Source: Selenomonadaceae bacterium UBA2897 (GTDB taxonomy: Bacteria > Bacillota > Negativicutes > Selenomonadales > Selenomonadaceae). From it: a stretch of 50,626 bases of DNA. Both the position numbers and the translations under genes were made by a program. The notes under the pieces were generated by a model. The model was given only the letters and a program-made list of their open reading frames with translations, did no database searches and was not told the origin of the DNA. The stretch's first letter is position 1, and each line of letters opens with the position of its first letter. The stretch covers positions 40,845 to 91,470 of the forward strand of contig DEDT01000039.1 of NCBI GenBank assembly GCA_002350105.1, given 5' to 3'. Below are positions 24,812 through 32,982 of this stretch, one piece after another.

Positions 24812-24855
24812 AAAAAAAACAGAGCCTGGGCTTGCGCTCAGGCTCTGTTTTTTTA
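24812..24855. terminator. Two-way terminator between ldh and sucD
   Basis: Stem ACAGAGCCTG/CAGGCTCTGT with an A tract before and a T tract after, so it can end transcripts from both converging genes. Confidence 0.9.
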
Positions 24856-24860
24856 TGTCT

Positions 24861-25763
24861 TTAGCATGTATGGCATGCATCGTAGATGCCGGCGTCTTTT
24901 AGCGTGGCCACCACGGTCTCACCGATGTGGGCCACCGTGTCGGCGACCTGGATTCCTGCGGCGTTGAGGGCGCGGATCTTGTCAGCAGCCGTGCCCTTGC
25001 CGCCCGAGATAATGGCACCCGCATGGCCCATACGCTTGCCCGGAGGCGCCTGTCGGCCCGCGATGAAAGCCGCGACCGGCTTCTTCATATTGGCCTGAAT
25101 CCACTTCGCAGCGTCCTCCTCGGCCGAACCGCCGATCTCGCCGATCATGAGCACCGCATAGGTATCGGGGTCATCATTGAAGAGCCTGAGTGCATCGATG
25201 AAGTCCGTTCCCTTGATGGGATCGCCGCCGATACCCAGCGCCGTCGTCTGGCCGATGCCGGCTTCCGTCAGCTGGAACGTGGCCTCGTAAGTCAGCGTTC
25301 CTGAACGGGAAATGACGCCTACATGCCCCTTGCGGTGAATGTAGCCCGGGATAATGCCGAGCTTGCAGCCATCGACCGTGAGCAGGCCGGGGCAGTTTGG
25401 CCCCACGAGCCTTGTCTTTTTGCCCTCCATGTAGCGGCGCACCTTCACCATATCCTGCACGGGGATGTGCTCTGTGATACAGACCACAAGATCGAGCTCC
25501 GCGTCCACGGCCTCCATGATGGCGTCGGCTGCAAAGCGGGCCGGCACGTAGATGACCGATGCCGTTGCCCCCGTCGCTGCCACGGCATCACGCACCGTAT
25601 CGTAGACCGGTACGCTCTCAACCGTTTCACCGGCCTTGCCCGGCGTCACGCCCGCGACGATCTGCGTGCCATATTCCAGCATGGCCTTCGTATGGAAGCG
25701 GGCCGCCTTGCCCGTGATGCCCTGCACGATGACTTTCGTATTCTTATCCGCTAATATGCCCAT
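24861..25763 (-). CDS. sucD: Succinate-CoA ligase alpha subunit SucD
   Basis: A 300-residue subunit that carries the phosphohistidine intermediate. It binds CoA through VQGITGKAARFHTKAMLEYG and has the active-site histidine in RMGHAGAIISGGKGTA (about 240-255). With SucC it interconverts succinyl-CoA and succinate with nucleotide, part of the succinate/propionate route in these fermenters. AAGGG precedes ATG 25763; the sucC stop is 13 bases upstream, so the two are one operon. Confidence 0.96.
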   Translation of the reverse strand: MGILADKNTKVIVQGITGKAARFHTKAMLEYGTQIVAGVTPGKAGETVESVPVYDTVRDAVAATGATASVIYVPARFAADAIMEAVDAELDLVVCITEHIPVQDMVKVRRYMEGKKTRLVGPNCPGLLTVDGCKLGIIPGYIHRKGHVGVISRSGTLTYEATFQLTEAGIGQTTALGIGGDPIKGTDFIDALRLFNDDPDTYAVLMIGEIGGSAEEDAAKWIQANMKKPVAAFIAGRQAPPGKRMGHAGAIISGGKGTAADKIRALNAAGIQVADTVAHIGETVVATLKDAGIYDACHTC

Positions 25764-25776
25764 ACTGCTTACCCTT

Positions 25777-26973
25777 TCACGCCGCGACCTGTGCCTCTTT
25801 GACCATCTTTACGATGACCTCGGCGCCACCCTCCATCGTCGGTGCCATGATGACATTCTCGACATCGGCGTTCTGCAAGATCTCGCGGCCACGTTCCACG
25901 TTCGTGCCCTCGAGGCGTACGACCACAGGCACGGGCAGGGACTTGCCATCCGACGAAATCATCTTCGCCGCCTTGACGATGCCCTCGGCCACGAGGTCGC
26001 AGCGGTTGATGCCACCGAAGATATTCACGAAGATCCCCTTGGCCTGGCCATCTTCCAGCATGATGCTGAAAGCCTTGGCAATCTTCTCCGGCGTGGAATC
26101 GCCGCCCACATCGAGGAAGTTCGCGGGGTCGCCGCCGAAATACTTGATGATATCGACCGTGGCCATCGCGAGGCCTGCGCCATTGACCATGCAGGCCACA
26201 TCACCGCCGAGGTCGACGTAGTTGAGCCCCGCCTGTGCGGCCTCGCGCTCCTTGGCGTTCTCCTCGGCCTCATCGCGCAGCATCTCGATTTCCGGATGAC
26301 GGAACAGCGCGCTGTCGTCGAAGTTCAGCTTGGCATCGAGGGCCAGCACTTCATCGTCTGCCGTCACGACAAACGGGTTCGTCTCGACGAGGCTGCAATC
26401 CTTGTCCGTGAAGCAGGCATAGAGCCCCTGCATGAATTTCACGGCCTTGCGAATGACCGCCTGCGGCAGGTGCAGGCCGTAGGCCATGCGCGTGCACTGG
26501 AAGGCCTGCAGGCCGACAGCCGGGTCGATAACCTCTTTGAGGATCTTCTCCGGCGTCTCGGCAGCTACGGTCTCGATATCCATGCCGCCCGCCTCGGAGC
26601 CCATCATCACCACGCGCGCTGTCTGACGGTCAATGACAAAGGAGAGATAATACTCGTGACGAATGCTTGCGCCGGACTCGATGAGCAGGCGCTGTACCTT
26701 TTTGCCTGCCGGGCCCGTCTGCTTCGTCACCAGCGTCTTGCCCAGCAGTTCATCCGCATACTGCCGCACCTCAGCCAGCGATTTGGCAATCTTGACACCG
26801 CCCGCCTTGCCACGGCCGCCCGCATGGATCTGCGCCTTGACCACCGTTACCGGAGCCGCCAGCTTCTCTGCTGCGGCGACGGCTTCCTCAACGCTGAAGG
26901 CAGGGAAGCCTTCCGGCACAGCCACACCGTACTGTTTCAGGATCTGTTTGCTCTGATATTCATGGATGTTCAT
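25777..26973 (-). CDS. sucC: Succinate-CoA ligase beta subunit SucC
   Basis: A 398-residue ATP-grasp subunit. The N-terminus MNIHEYQSKQILKQYGVAVP, KAQIHAGGRGKAGGVKIAKS and the C-terminal domain GIFVNIFGGINRCDLVAEGI then VRLEGTNVERG are typical. It binds the nucleotide and completes the ligase with SucD. AGAGGAGCAGCACC precedes ATG 26973. Normal length. Confidence 0.96.
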   Translation of the reverse strand: MNIHEYQSKQILKQYGVAVPEGFPAFSVEEAVAAAEKLAAPVTVVKAQIHAGGRGKAGGVKIAKSLAEVRQYADELLGKTLVTKQTGPAGKKVQRLLIESGASIRHEYYLSFVIDRQTARVVMMGSEAGGMDIETVAAETPEKILKEVIDPAVGLQAFQCTRMAYGLHLPQAVIRKAVKFMQGLYACFTDKDCSLVETNPFVVTADDEVLALDAKLNFDDSALFRHPEIEMLRDEAEENAKEREAAQAGLNYVDLGGDVACMVNGAGLAMATVDIIKYFGGDPANFLDVGGDSTPEKIAKAFSIMLEDGQAKGIFVNIFGGINRCDLVAEGIVKAAKMISSDGKSLPVPVVVRLEGTNVERGREILQNADVENVIMAPTMEGGAEVIVKMVKEAQVAA

Positions 26974-27049
26974 GGTGCTGCTCCTCTCTGACAGGTCGCG
27001 CCGCCGCCTGGCGGTTTGCTTTTCTTTCTATGCTTATTTGATATAGGTA

Positions 27050-27078
27050 ATACTAGCATTTTTACATAGTTTTGTCTA
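27050..27078 (-). promoter_or_regulatory. Promoter of sucCD
   Basis: Minus strand TAGACA (27073-27078), 17-base spacer, TAGTAT (27050-27055), with a leader of about 70 bases. Confidence 0.65.
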
Positions 27079-27131
27079 GGGCAAATTCCACTGTATAAAA
27101 ATTTTTGTCTACCATACATAATGTATACAAA

Positions 27132-27159
27132 CAAAAACACGCCGTTTGTTGCGGCGTGT
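27132..27159 (-). terminator. Terminator of galM
   Basis: Perfect stem ACACGCCG/CGGCGTGT with a 7-base loop (27137-27159), then TTTTTG on the minus strand. Confidence 0.85.
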
Positions 27160-27234
27160 GCATACGAAGTGTAACTTTTATGATTTATGCATCAGCAGTG
27201 GACGATTTCTTCGCGCTCTTCTGCGAGACAACGC

Positions 27235-28365
27235 TCAGCGTTTCTGCCCCAGCACATAGACCGTCTGTGCCTGCCAGGTCTCGCCCTTTTTCAGGATGGG
27301 CTGCGGGAAATTCGGGTTCGCGAGCGCGTTGGGGAAGTACTGCGTCTCCAGCGCGAAGCCCGAACGGCGCGGGAACGTCGCGCCCTTCTTGCCAGGGAAG
27401 CTGCCATCGAGGAAGTTGCCCGTGTAGAACTGGATGCCCGGCTGCGTCGTATAGCAGGTCAGCGTGAGGCCCGTCTTTTCCGACTCCGCATAGGCCGCCT
27501 TTTTCAGGCCGCCCGCATTGTAGTCGATGGGGCAGGTCGGATCAAAGCCGAACTGGCCCGGCTGCATCTCCACCACGGCCGGCTCATCGCGGATGACCCA
27601 GTTGTGATCATAGCCGCAGCCCATTTTGAGCTCGTCAAAATCATCATCGATATGCTCGCCGATGCGCACGGGCTGGCGCAGATCCATCGGCGTCCCCTCA
27701 ACGGGCAGGATGCGGCCGTCCGGCAGAGACTCCGCATCAGCCCAGGTATATTTATCCGCAAAGATCTGGATTTTCTGGTCAAGGATCGAGCCGCTGTCAT
27801 AGCCATCGAGGTTGAAATAGCTGTGGTTCGTGAGATTGCAGATCGTGTCGTGATCTGCCACGGCCTCATATTTGATGGAAAGCTCATTGTCATTCGAGAG
27901 CGAATAGAGCACGGTCACATCCATATTGCCGGGATAGCCGCCCTCTCCATCCACGCTGTGATAGGTGAGCTTCAGGCCCGTATACACCGGCTCTGCCTGC
28001 CAGAGCTTCATATGAAAGCCCTTGAAGCCGCCGTGGATATGGTTCTGGTTATGGCTGCCCGTGTTCAGCTCCAGCTGGTACGTCTCGCCGCCGATGACCG
28101 CTTTGCCGCCCGCGATACGGTTCGCGTGGCGCCCGACGATGCCGCCCATCGCCGTATCGTTATCCTGCTCGTAGGTCGCGCCATCCCCATAGCCCAGCAG
28201 CACGTCCACGAACTTGCCGGCGCTCGTCATGACACGCCAGCTCACGAGGCGTGCGCCGAAGGTCGTGATCCTGACCTCCGTGCCCTTCGTATTGCGCAGC
28301 GTATACAGGTCGATGGCGCGACCGTCCGCCGTCTTGCCGAATGCTTCTTTTCTGATTTCTGCCAT
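27235..28365 (-). CDS. galM: Galactose mutarotase GalM (aldose 1-epimerase)
   Basis: A 376-residue cytoplasmic enzyme that turns beta-D-galactose to the alpha form needed by galactokinase. Family segments include ITTFGARLVSW, GGIVGRHANRIAGGKA, NLTNHSYFNLDGYDSG with the catalytic-region His, and LALETQYFPNALANPNFPQP with the conserved Glu. The ATG at 28365 follows GGAGGAAGAAACC. It is a separate transcription unit about 4 kb from galKETR, but its promoter carries GTAAACG operator-like sites like those at galK, so joint control is likely. Confidence 0.94.
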   Translation of the reverse strand: MAEIRKEAFGKTADGRAIDLYTLRNTKGTEVRITTFGARLVSWRVMTSAGKFVDVLLGYGDGATYEQDNDTAMGGIVGRHANRIAGGKAVIGGETYQLELNTGSHNQNHIHGGFKGFHMKLWQAEPVYTGLKLTYHSVDGEGGYPGNMDVTVLYSLSNDNELSIKYEAVADHDTICNLTNHSYFNLDGYDSGSILDQKIQIFADKYTWADAESLPDGRILPVEGTPMDLRQPVRIGEHIDDDFDELKMGCGYDHNWVIRDEPAVVEMQPGQFGFDPTCPIDYNAGGLKKAAYAESEKTGLTLTCYTTQPGIQFYTGNFLDGSFPGKKGATFPRRSGFALETQYFPNALANPNFPQPILKKGETWQAQTVYVLGQKR

Positions 28366-28431
28366 GGTTTCTTCCTCCAGATCCTTATGTGGTATTGTTC
28401 GCACTATTCGTGCAATTTCTCTTTATCTATC

Positions 28432-28460
28432 ACTTTACACCCATATTTCTCAAATGTCAA
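28432..28460 (-). promoter_or_regulatory. Promoter of galM
   Basis: Minus strand TTGACA (28455-28460), 17-base spacer, TAAAGT (28432-28437). Confidence 0.75.
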
Positions 28461-28499
28461 TCGTTTACCAAGATAAAACAAGAAAAAAGTAAACGTTCG
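28457..28499. promoter_or_regulatory. Two LacI-type operator-like sites at galM
   Basis: GGTAAACGATTGA (minus strand, 28457-28469) overlaps the galM -35 box, and AGTAAACGTTCG (28488-28499) lies about 30 bases upstream. Both contain the GTAAACG half-site seen at galK. The second lies just before the divergent promoter of the next gene and may affect it too. Confidence 0.55.
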
Positions 28500-28506
28500 C
28501 CGCATT

Positions 28507-28536
28507 TTGTCAGGTCCGGTGTTTCTATGCTAAAAT
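28507..28536 (+). promoter_or_regulatory. Promoter of the glucosaminidase-TPR gene
   Basis: TTGTCA (28507-28512), 18-base spacer, TAAAAT (28531-28536) with an extended TGC before it. Confidence 0.6.
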
Positions 28537-28572
28537 AAAGGAGAAATTTGCACGTACATGGAGGTTATCCCG

Positions 28573-29925
28573 ATGAAAAAATATATCCTGACCGCGCTGA
28601 CGGCCGCTGCTCTGGCCTGTCATCCACTCGCCCTCTCTCCGGCAAGCGCTGCCGCAGCATCCAGCACGGCACAGGCCGCTGCCGCCAAAGCTTCTGCTGA
28701 CAAAACAGCAACGGTTGCCACTACCACCGCTGCGGCACCGGCAGAAAACACGGCAGCCATTCCGCCGCGTGGCCAGGTCACACGGCCAGATTTTCCCGCC
28801 ACGCCGCCGGGAGAATTCAACCCCCAGGTGGTCAGCGGCGTGCATTGGCAGCTGTGTCCCGCCTTTACCACGCCGCTGCTCCCCGCACCAGCCGCGGCCG
28901 ACAGTATCACGATTGCCGGTCCCACCACAGCCACGCAGGAACAAATGGTACGCTTTATCCAAAAGCGCAACCCACAGCCGAAGCTCACCTGCTCACTGGA
29001 GGAAATCGTCGGCTATTACTATGAAGAAGCCGGCCGCGAGGGCGTGCGCCCCGACGTCGCGCTCTGCCAGGCCCTCAAGGAGACCGGATTCTTCAACTAC
29101 GGTGGCGACGTCGCCCCAGCGCAGAATAACTTCTGCGGCCTCGGTGCCACGGGCAATCACGAGCCGGGAGCACGCTTCGCCACGGCGCAGCTCGGCGTAC
29201 GCGCCCATATCCAGCACCTTCTGGCCTACAGCCGTATGGAGCAGCCGAGCCTGACGGTGAACGACCCGCGCTACTGGCTCGTGGTGCAGAACCATCCGGA
29301 GATCCACGGCCAGATTACGCACTGGACGGGGCTCAATGGCGTCTGGGCCGTCCCCGGCAGGAACTACGGACAGGAAATCCTGCAGCTCTGGCAGCAGGCC
29401 ATGGCCCCCGACGCCTCCGATGCCTCGCTGCGTGCGGCAGAGCAGCGGGTGGAACAGGCACCGAAAGATGCCCCGAGCCACCTATACCGCGGCATCGTCC
29501 GGTACCAGCGCGGCGACTACGAAAAGGCCCGCCAGGACTTCACACAGGCCCTGCGCTACGCGCCCCATACTCCCGCCGCCCTCTACAACCGCGCCCTCGC
29601 CGCCAGCCAGCTGCACCGCGACAAGGATGCACGCAGGGATTACGACACCCTGCTGAAGCTTACGCCCAACTTCAATCAGGCCTGGTACAACCGTGGCCTG
29701 CTGCGCTTCACCCACAGGGACTACAAAGGCGCGCTGAGCGACATGGAGACGCTGCTACGCCTCGAACCGCGCAGCGCCGACGCCCAGAACCTCATCGGCG
29801 TCATCCAGGTCCGGCAAAAACACTACGCCGATGCCTGGCGCTCCTTCTCACAAGCCGCGCAGATCAATTCCACGAACTATTACATCCTGGCCAACCAGAT
29901 CATCCTCCAGGCCTGCCTGAAATAA
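28573..29925 (+). CDS. Exported glucosaminidase-domain protein with TPR repeats
   Basis: A 450-residue exported protein. A signal peptide (about 1-26, ending ASA) and an Ala/Thr/Pro-rich linker (to about 115) precede a GH73-like glucosaminidase domain (about 120-275: EEIVGYYYEEAGREGVRPDV, CQALKETGFF with candidate catalytic Glu170, NNFCGLGATG, ATAQLGVRAHIQHLLAYS). Such domains cut N-acetylglucosamine bonds in peptidoglycan. The C-terminal part (about 290-450) has four or so TPR motifs (SHLYRGIVRYQRGDYEKARQ, AALYNRALAASQL, QAWYNRGLLRFTHRDYKGAL), which usually hold partner proteins. ATG 28573 follows GGAGG at eight bases. A wall hydrolase docked to a periplasmic complex is the likely role; no partner can be named. 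Confidence 0.83.
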   Translation: MKKYILTALTAAALACHPLALSPASAAAASSTAQAAAAKASADKTATVATTTAAAPAENTAAIPPRGQVTRPDFPATPPGEFNPQVVSGVHWQLCPAFTTPLLPAPAAADSITIAGPTTATQEQMVRFIQKRNPQPKLTCSLEEIVGYYYEEAGREGVRPDVALCQALKETGFFNYGGDVAPAQNNFCGLGATGNHEPGARFATAQLGVRAHIQHLLAYSRMEQPSLTVNDPRYWLVVQNHPEIHGQITHWTGLNGVWAVPGRNYGQEILQLWQQAMAPDASDASLRAAEQRVEQAPKDAPSHLYRGIVRYQRGDYEKARQDFTQALRYAPHTPAALYNRALAASQLHRDKDARRDYDTLLKLTPNFNQAWYNRGLLRFTHRDYKGALSDMETLLRLEPRSADAQNLIGVIQVRQKHYADAWRSFSQAAQINSTNYYILANQIILQACLK

Positions 29926-29991
29926 TCATAACTTATGCCTGTTAGCCTCTATGCTCCTTTCTCGATGGATTAATTTCAATAAGTAGTTACT

Positions 29992-30036
29992 AAAAATTCC
30001 CAACATACACTAGCGAAATGCATGTTGGGAATTTTT
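29992..30036. terminator. Two-way terminator between converging genes
   Basis: Perfect 15-bp stem AAAAATTCCCAACAT/ATGTTGGGAATTTTT with A and T tracts within the arms; it overlaps the stop codon of the minus-strand AAA/PD-(D/E)XK gene. Confidence 0.9.
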
Positions 30037-31642
30037 ACAAGAGAATTTCTTTCCAATCGGTGATGTTCCGACGGTCTTTGTCATAGGAGAAATTGATGCC
30101 GAGCAGGTGAAGCGTCTGTCCGTGATCGCGTGCAGTCATGCGGTACTTCTGGATGTAATCTTTGTCCGTGATTTGTCCCGTTGCTTGCTCGGCGGATTTG
30201 TTGAGTTTGAACTCAATGATGTAGATGTGCTGCGGCGTGGTGAGGACGGCATCGATGCGTCCCTTGTTTGTCATTTCCTCTGGGCGCACATCGACGCCGC
30301 ACATCATCAGGATGACGCAGACCATCGTCTGGTAATACTTCTCCTGTGGCAACTGGATATGATATGGAATGTTGGCAAGGATTTCTTTCAGCCAATCCAT
30401 CATGGCTTCGGTGTCTCCGCTCTGTGCTGCGCGACGGATGCTTGCCACATAGGAGGTTTGCTCTTGGGGCTGGTAAGCGGTGAACAGGTTCTTGGCAAAA
30501 GAATAGCGCACCTCGAAATTCGGGAACCGCAAGCTGTAAACACGCTCCGGCGTGTCCCAGAGCAGCTGGTCGATGGTCAGGTAGCCGGTCTGGAAGAGCA
30601 GCTGAAAGAGCTTGTCACGTCCGGCGGTGTGCTCGGTGAGTTCCGTCACATCGAACAGATCAAGCGCACTCTCGGACATGACCGCGCCGTGGATGTCTTC
30701 GAGGGTGAGCTGGTTCTGGGCCGCGAGCTTCACGAGGAACGACGGCGTGCCTGTGGAGAACCAATAGTTTTTGAAGACCCCTCCCGACAGGAAGAAGCTG
30801 CCGATGGAGACAGGATTGTAGACAGGCTCGGCATCCACGACGAAGCGGAAGCCATCGTACCAATCTTTGAGCTTGGCTAAGAACTCCGCACGATTCGTGG
30901 TGGAATCCGATGCAAGCGTCTGGTCGATCCAGCCGTCAAAGTTCTGTTCCAACTCATCCTGCGTGTAGCCAAACATGCAGGCAAAATGCACATCCATCGT
31001 GATGTCGGTGAGATTGTTGAGCTTGCTGAAAATTGAAACCTTGGCGAATTTCGTGACGCCTGTGATGAAGACGAAATGCTCGTAAGCATCCATGCCCTTG
31101 ATGATTTGATAGAAGCCCTGCAAGAAATCACGGAAGCTCTCGGCTTCCGTCCCCGTGCCCAGATGCTCCAGAATGGGCTTGTCGTATTCGTCGATGAGGA
31201 TAGCAACGCCAGCCGATTCCTTCTGGCAGAGCTTTTCAATGAGGTCTGCAAAGAGAATCGTTGGCGTCGAGCCACTGATGGTGACCCCATAGACACCAGC
31301 AATATCAAAGAGCCGTTTCGCAAGGCTTTCCTTGAGCCCGGAGAGCGTTTCGACATCCATGCGGGCAAAGTCCAAGTGGATCAGCGGATGCGTCTCCCAA
31401 GCGTAATCGGTCGATGCGATGGAAAGACCCTTGAATAAATCCTTTTCCCCACGGAAGATGGCCTCGAATGTGGAAATGGCAAGGCTTTTGCCGAAACGAC
31501 GTGGGCGGGCACAAAAATAACAGCCTTTAGCACGCTGCACCAGCTGATAGAAGTATGACGTCTTGTCTACATAGAGATAGCCGTTTTTACGCAGGTCCAC
31601 AAAAGAATAAGTTGATGTGGAGATTGGTGTTGATTTTGGCAT
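30035..31642 (-). CDS. AAA-ATPase-like and PD-(D/E)XK nuclease-like protein (DUF1703)
   Basis: A 535-residue cytoplasmic protein of a widespread, poorly understood family in gut and rumen bacteria. The N-terminal AAA-like part has YLYVDKTSYFYQLVQRAKG, a P-loop-like CARPRRFGKSLAISTFEAIF (about 45-64) and a Walker B-like VAILIDEYDKPILEHLG. The C-terminal DUF1703 part ends with GRIDAVLTTPQHIYIIEFKL, a PD-(D/E)XK core (D...EFK). A nucleic-acid or defence role has been suspected for the family but is not shown here. Start ATG 31642 has GGGAGG seven bases upstream. The gene is more AT-rich than its neighbours, stands alone, and begins about 150 bases beyond the tRNA-Gly 3' end, which suggests acquisition. 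Confidence 0.85.
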   Translation of the reverse strand: MPKSTPISTSTYSFVDLRKNGYLYVDKTSYFYQLVQRAKGCYFCARPRRFGKSLAISTFEAIFRGEKDLFKGLSIASTDYAWETHPLIHLDFARMDVETLSGLKESLAKRLFDIAGVYGVTISGSTPTILFADLIEKLCQKESAGVAILIDEYDKPILEHLGTGTEAESFRDFLQGFYQIIKGMDAYEHFVFITGVTKFAKVSIFSKLNNLTDITMDVHFACMFGYTQDELEQNFDGWIDQTLASDSTTNRAEFLAKLKDWYDGFRFVVDAEPVYNPVSIGSFFLSGGVFKNYWFSTGTPSFLVKLAAQNQLTLEDIHGAVMSESALDLFDVTELTEHTAGRDKLFQLLFQTGYLTIDQLLWDTPERVYSLRFPNFEVRYSFAKNLFTAYQPQEQTSYVASIRRAAQSGDTEAMMDWLKEILANIPYHIQLPQEKYYQTMVCVILMMCGVDVRPEEMTNKGRIDAVLTTPQHIYIIEFKLNKSAEQATGQITDKDYIQKYRMTARDHGQTLHLLGINFSYDKDRRNITDWKEILL

Positions 31643-31756
31643 CGTTCTGCCTCCCATCCTCGTTCTCATTCCCTATTATATATTGCTTGCTGTTTCATTG
31701 CCAGCAAAAAACAGACTTGCCAGACATACTGGAATAGCTCAGAGAAAAATACGGCC

Positions 31757-31786
31757 AAAAAAGAGCCGCCCAATCAGGCAGCTCTT
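31757..31786 (-). terminator. Terminator of tRNA-Gly
   Basis: Stem AAGAGCTGCC/GGCGGCTCTT (one G-T pair) followed by TTTTTT on the minus strand. Confidence 0.85.
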
Positions 31787-31796
31787 AAAAATTCTA

Positions 31797-31870
31797 TGGA
31801 GCGGGCGGGGGGAATCGAACCCCTCTCTCAAGCTTGGGAAGCTCGCATTCTACCGATGAACTACGCCCGC
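31797..31870 (-). tRNA. tRNA-Gly (anticodon CCC)
   Basis: Complete cloverleaf of 74 bases with encoded CCA. Acceptor arm GCGGGCG/CGCCCGC; anticodon stem CGAGC/GCTTG encloses TTCCCAA, giving CCC, which reads GGG. T arm has GGTTCGATTCC. Confidence 0.96.
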
Positions 31871-31900
31871 AATATGCATACGCCATAACGTACGCATATA

Positions 31901-31929
31901 ATTATACTCTTTTTCCCGTCGCTTGGCAA
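31901..31929 (-). promoter_or_regulatory. Promoter of tRNA-Gly
   Basis: Minus strand TTGCCA (31924-31929), 17-base spacer, TATAAT (31901-31906), placed three bases after the regulator gene's stop. Confidence 0.8.
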
Positions 31930-31932
31930 GGG

Positions 31933-32976
31933 TCAGTCCTCGCTTTTTCTGCAGGATGCGACAGAACGGCGCTCGACGAGCGTATTCTGCAACGTGATAT
32001 GGCGGCTCCTGGCCCCCTTGATGCTGTCGAGCAGCAGGGAGACGGCATTCTGCCCCAGCTGGTGCATATTCTGATCCATCGTCGTGAGCTTAGGCTCGAC
32101 GAGACGTGCCAGCGAGCTATTGTCGTAGCCCATGACGGAGATATCCTCCGGCACGCGCAGTCCCAGCCGCTGGCAGGCGTTCTGCGCGCCGATCCCCATG
32201 AGGTCGTTGCAGCAGAACACCGCCGTGGGCTGCAGCCGCTTGATGATGGGCTGCAGCGTATCCGCCGTGTGCTCCACGGTATCGATGCTGTTGCCCTCGC
32301 CGATGTTCACGATGAACTGCTCATCAAGCCAGCCTTTTTCCTGCATGAGCTGGCGGTAGGACTCTTCCTTGACGGTATAGGAGTCCGAGTTGACGCCGCG
32401 CACAAAGAGGATACGCTGATGGCCGAGCCCCATGAGGTACTCCAGCGCCTTGCGCGAGCCCGCGCGCTCATCGTTATCGACATAGGAGGCACCGTGAATC
32501 TGCTGCCATCCGTTGTTGATGAAGACAAGCGGCGTGCGCGCGACCACACTTTCGTAGAAATCCGACTCGATATGCGCCGTGTTCGGGCTGATCACGATGA
32601 TGCCCGCCACGTTGCGGGACACGAGTGCCCGCACGCACTCCACCTCCTGCTGCGGATCATTCTTGGCGCAGTTGAAGATGAGCGAGTAGTGATACTGGCG
32701 CACCGTGGCCTCGATGCCATCGATGACCTCGGCGAAGAACATGTTGTAGAGACTGGGGACCACGACGCCGATCGTCGTCGAATGCCGCAAATTCAGCTCA
32801 CGCGCCTGCACGTTTGGTACATAGTGCAGGGCATCGATAGCCTCCAGCACGCGGTCGCGCGTCGAGGGACGCACCGCATAGTTGCCATTCACCACGCGGG
32901 ATACCGTCGCCACCGAAACCTGCGCGCGTTCTGCCACATCCACAACCGTGGCATTTCTCCTGTCCCCTCGTCTCAT
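31933..32976 (-). CDS. galR: LacI/GalR family transcription regulator
   Basis: A 347-residue DNA-binding protein. The N-terminal helix-turn-helix (ATVVDVAERAQVSVATVSRV, then the hinge ALHYVPNVQARELNLRHS) is followed by a periplasmic-binding-like sensor domain (IGVVVPSLYNMFFAEVIDGI, FVRGVNSDSY, PTAVFCCNDLMGIGAQNAC, DISVMGYDNSSLARLVEP). It is the last gene of galKETR, six bases after galT, so it is most likely the repressor of galactose genes and a candidate binder of the GTAAACG sites at galK and galM. Galactose or a galacto-oligosaccharide as inducer is inferred from context. Confidence 0.88.
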   Translation of the reverse strand: MRRGDRRNATVVDVAERAQVSVATVSRVVNGNYAVRPSTRDRVLEAIDALHYVPNVQARELNLRHSTTIGVVVPSLYNMFFAEVIDGIEATVRQYHYSLIFNCAKNDPQQEVECVRALVSRNVAGIIVISPNTAHIESDFYESVVARTPLVFINNGWQQIHGASYVDNDERAGSRKALEYLMGLGHQRILFVRGVNSDSYTVKEESYRQLMQEKGWLDEQFIVNIGEGNSIDTVEHTADTLQPIIKRLQPTAVFCCNDLMGIGAQNACQRLGLRVPEDISVMGYDNSSLARLVEPKLTTMDQNMHQLGQNAVSLLLDSIKGARSRHITLQNTLVERRSVASCRKSED

Positions 32977-32982
32977 ATAAAA

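Noticed and set aside
31797..31870. Integration site of a mobile island at tRNA-Gly
   Set aside because: No integrase, no second copy of the tRNA 3' end and no phage or plasmid genes were found in the flanks.
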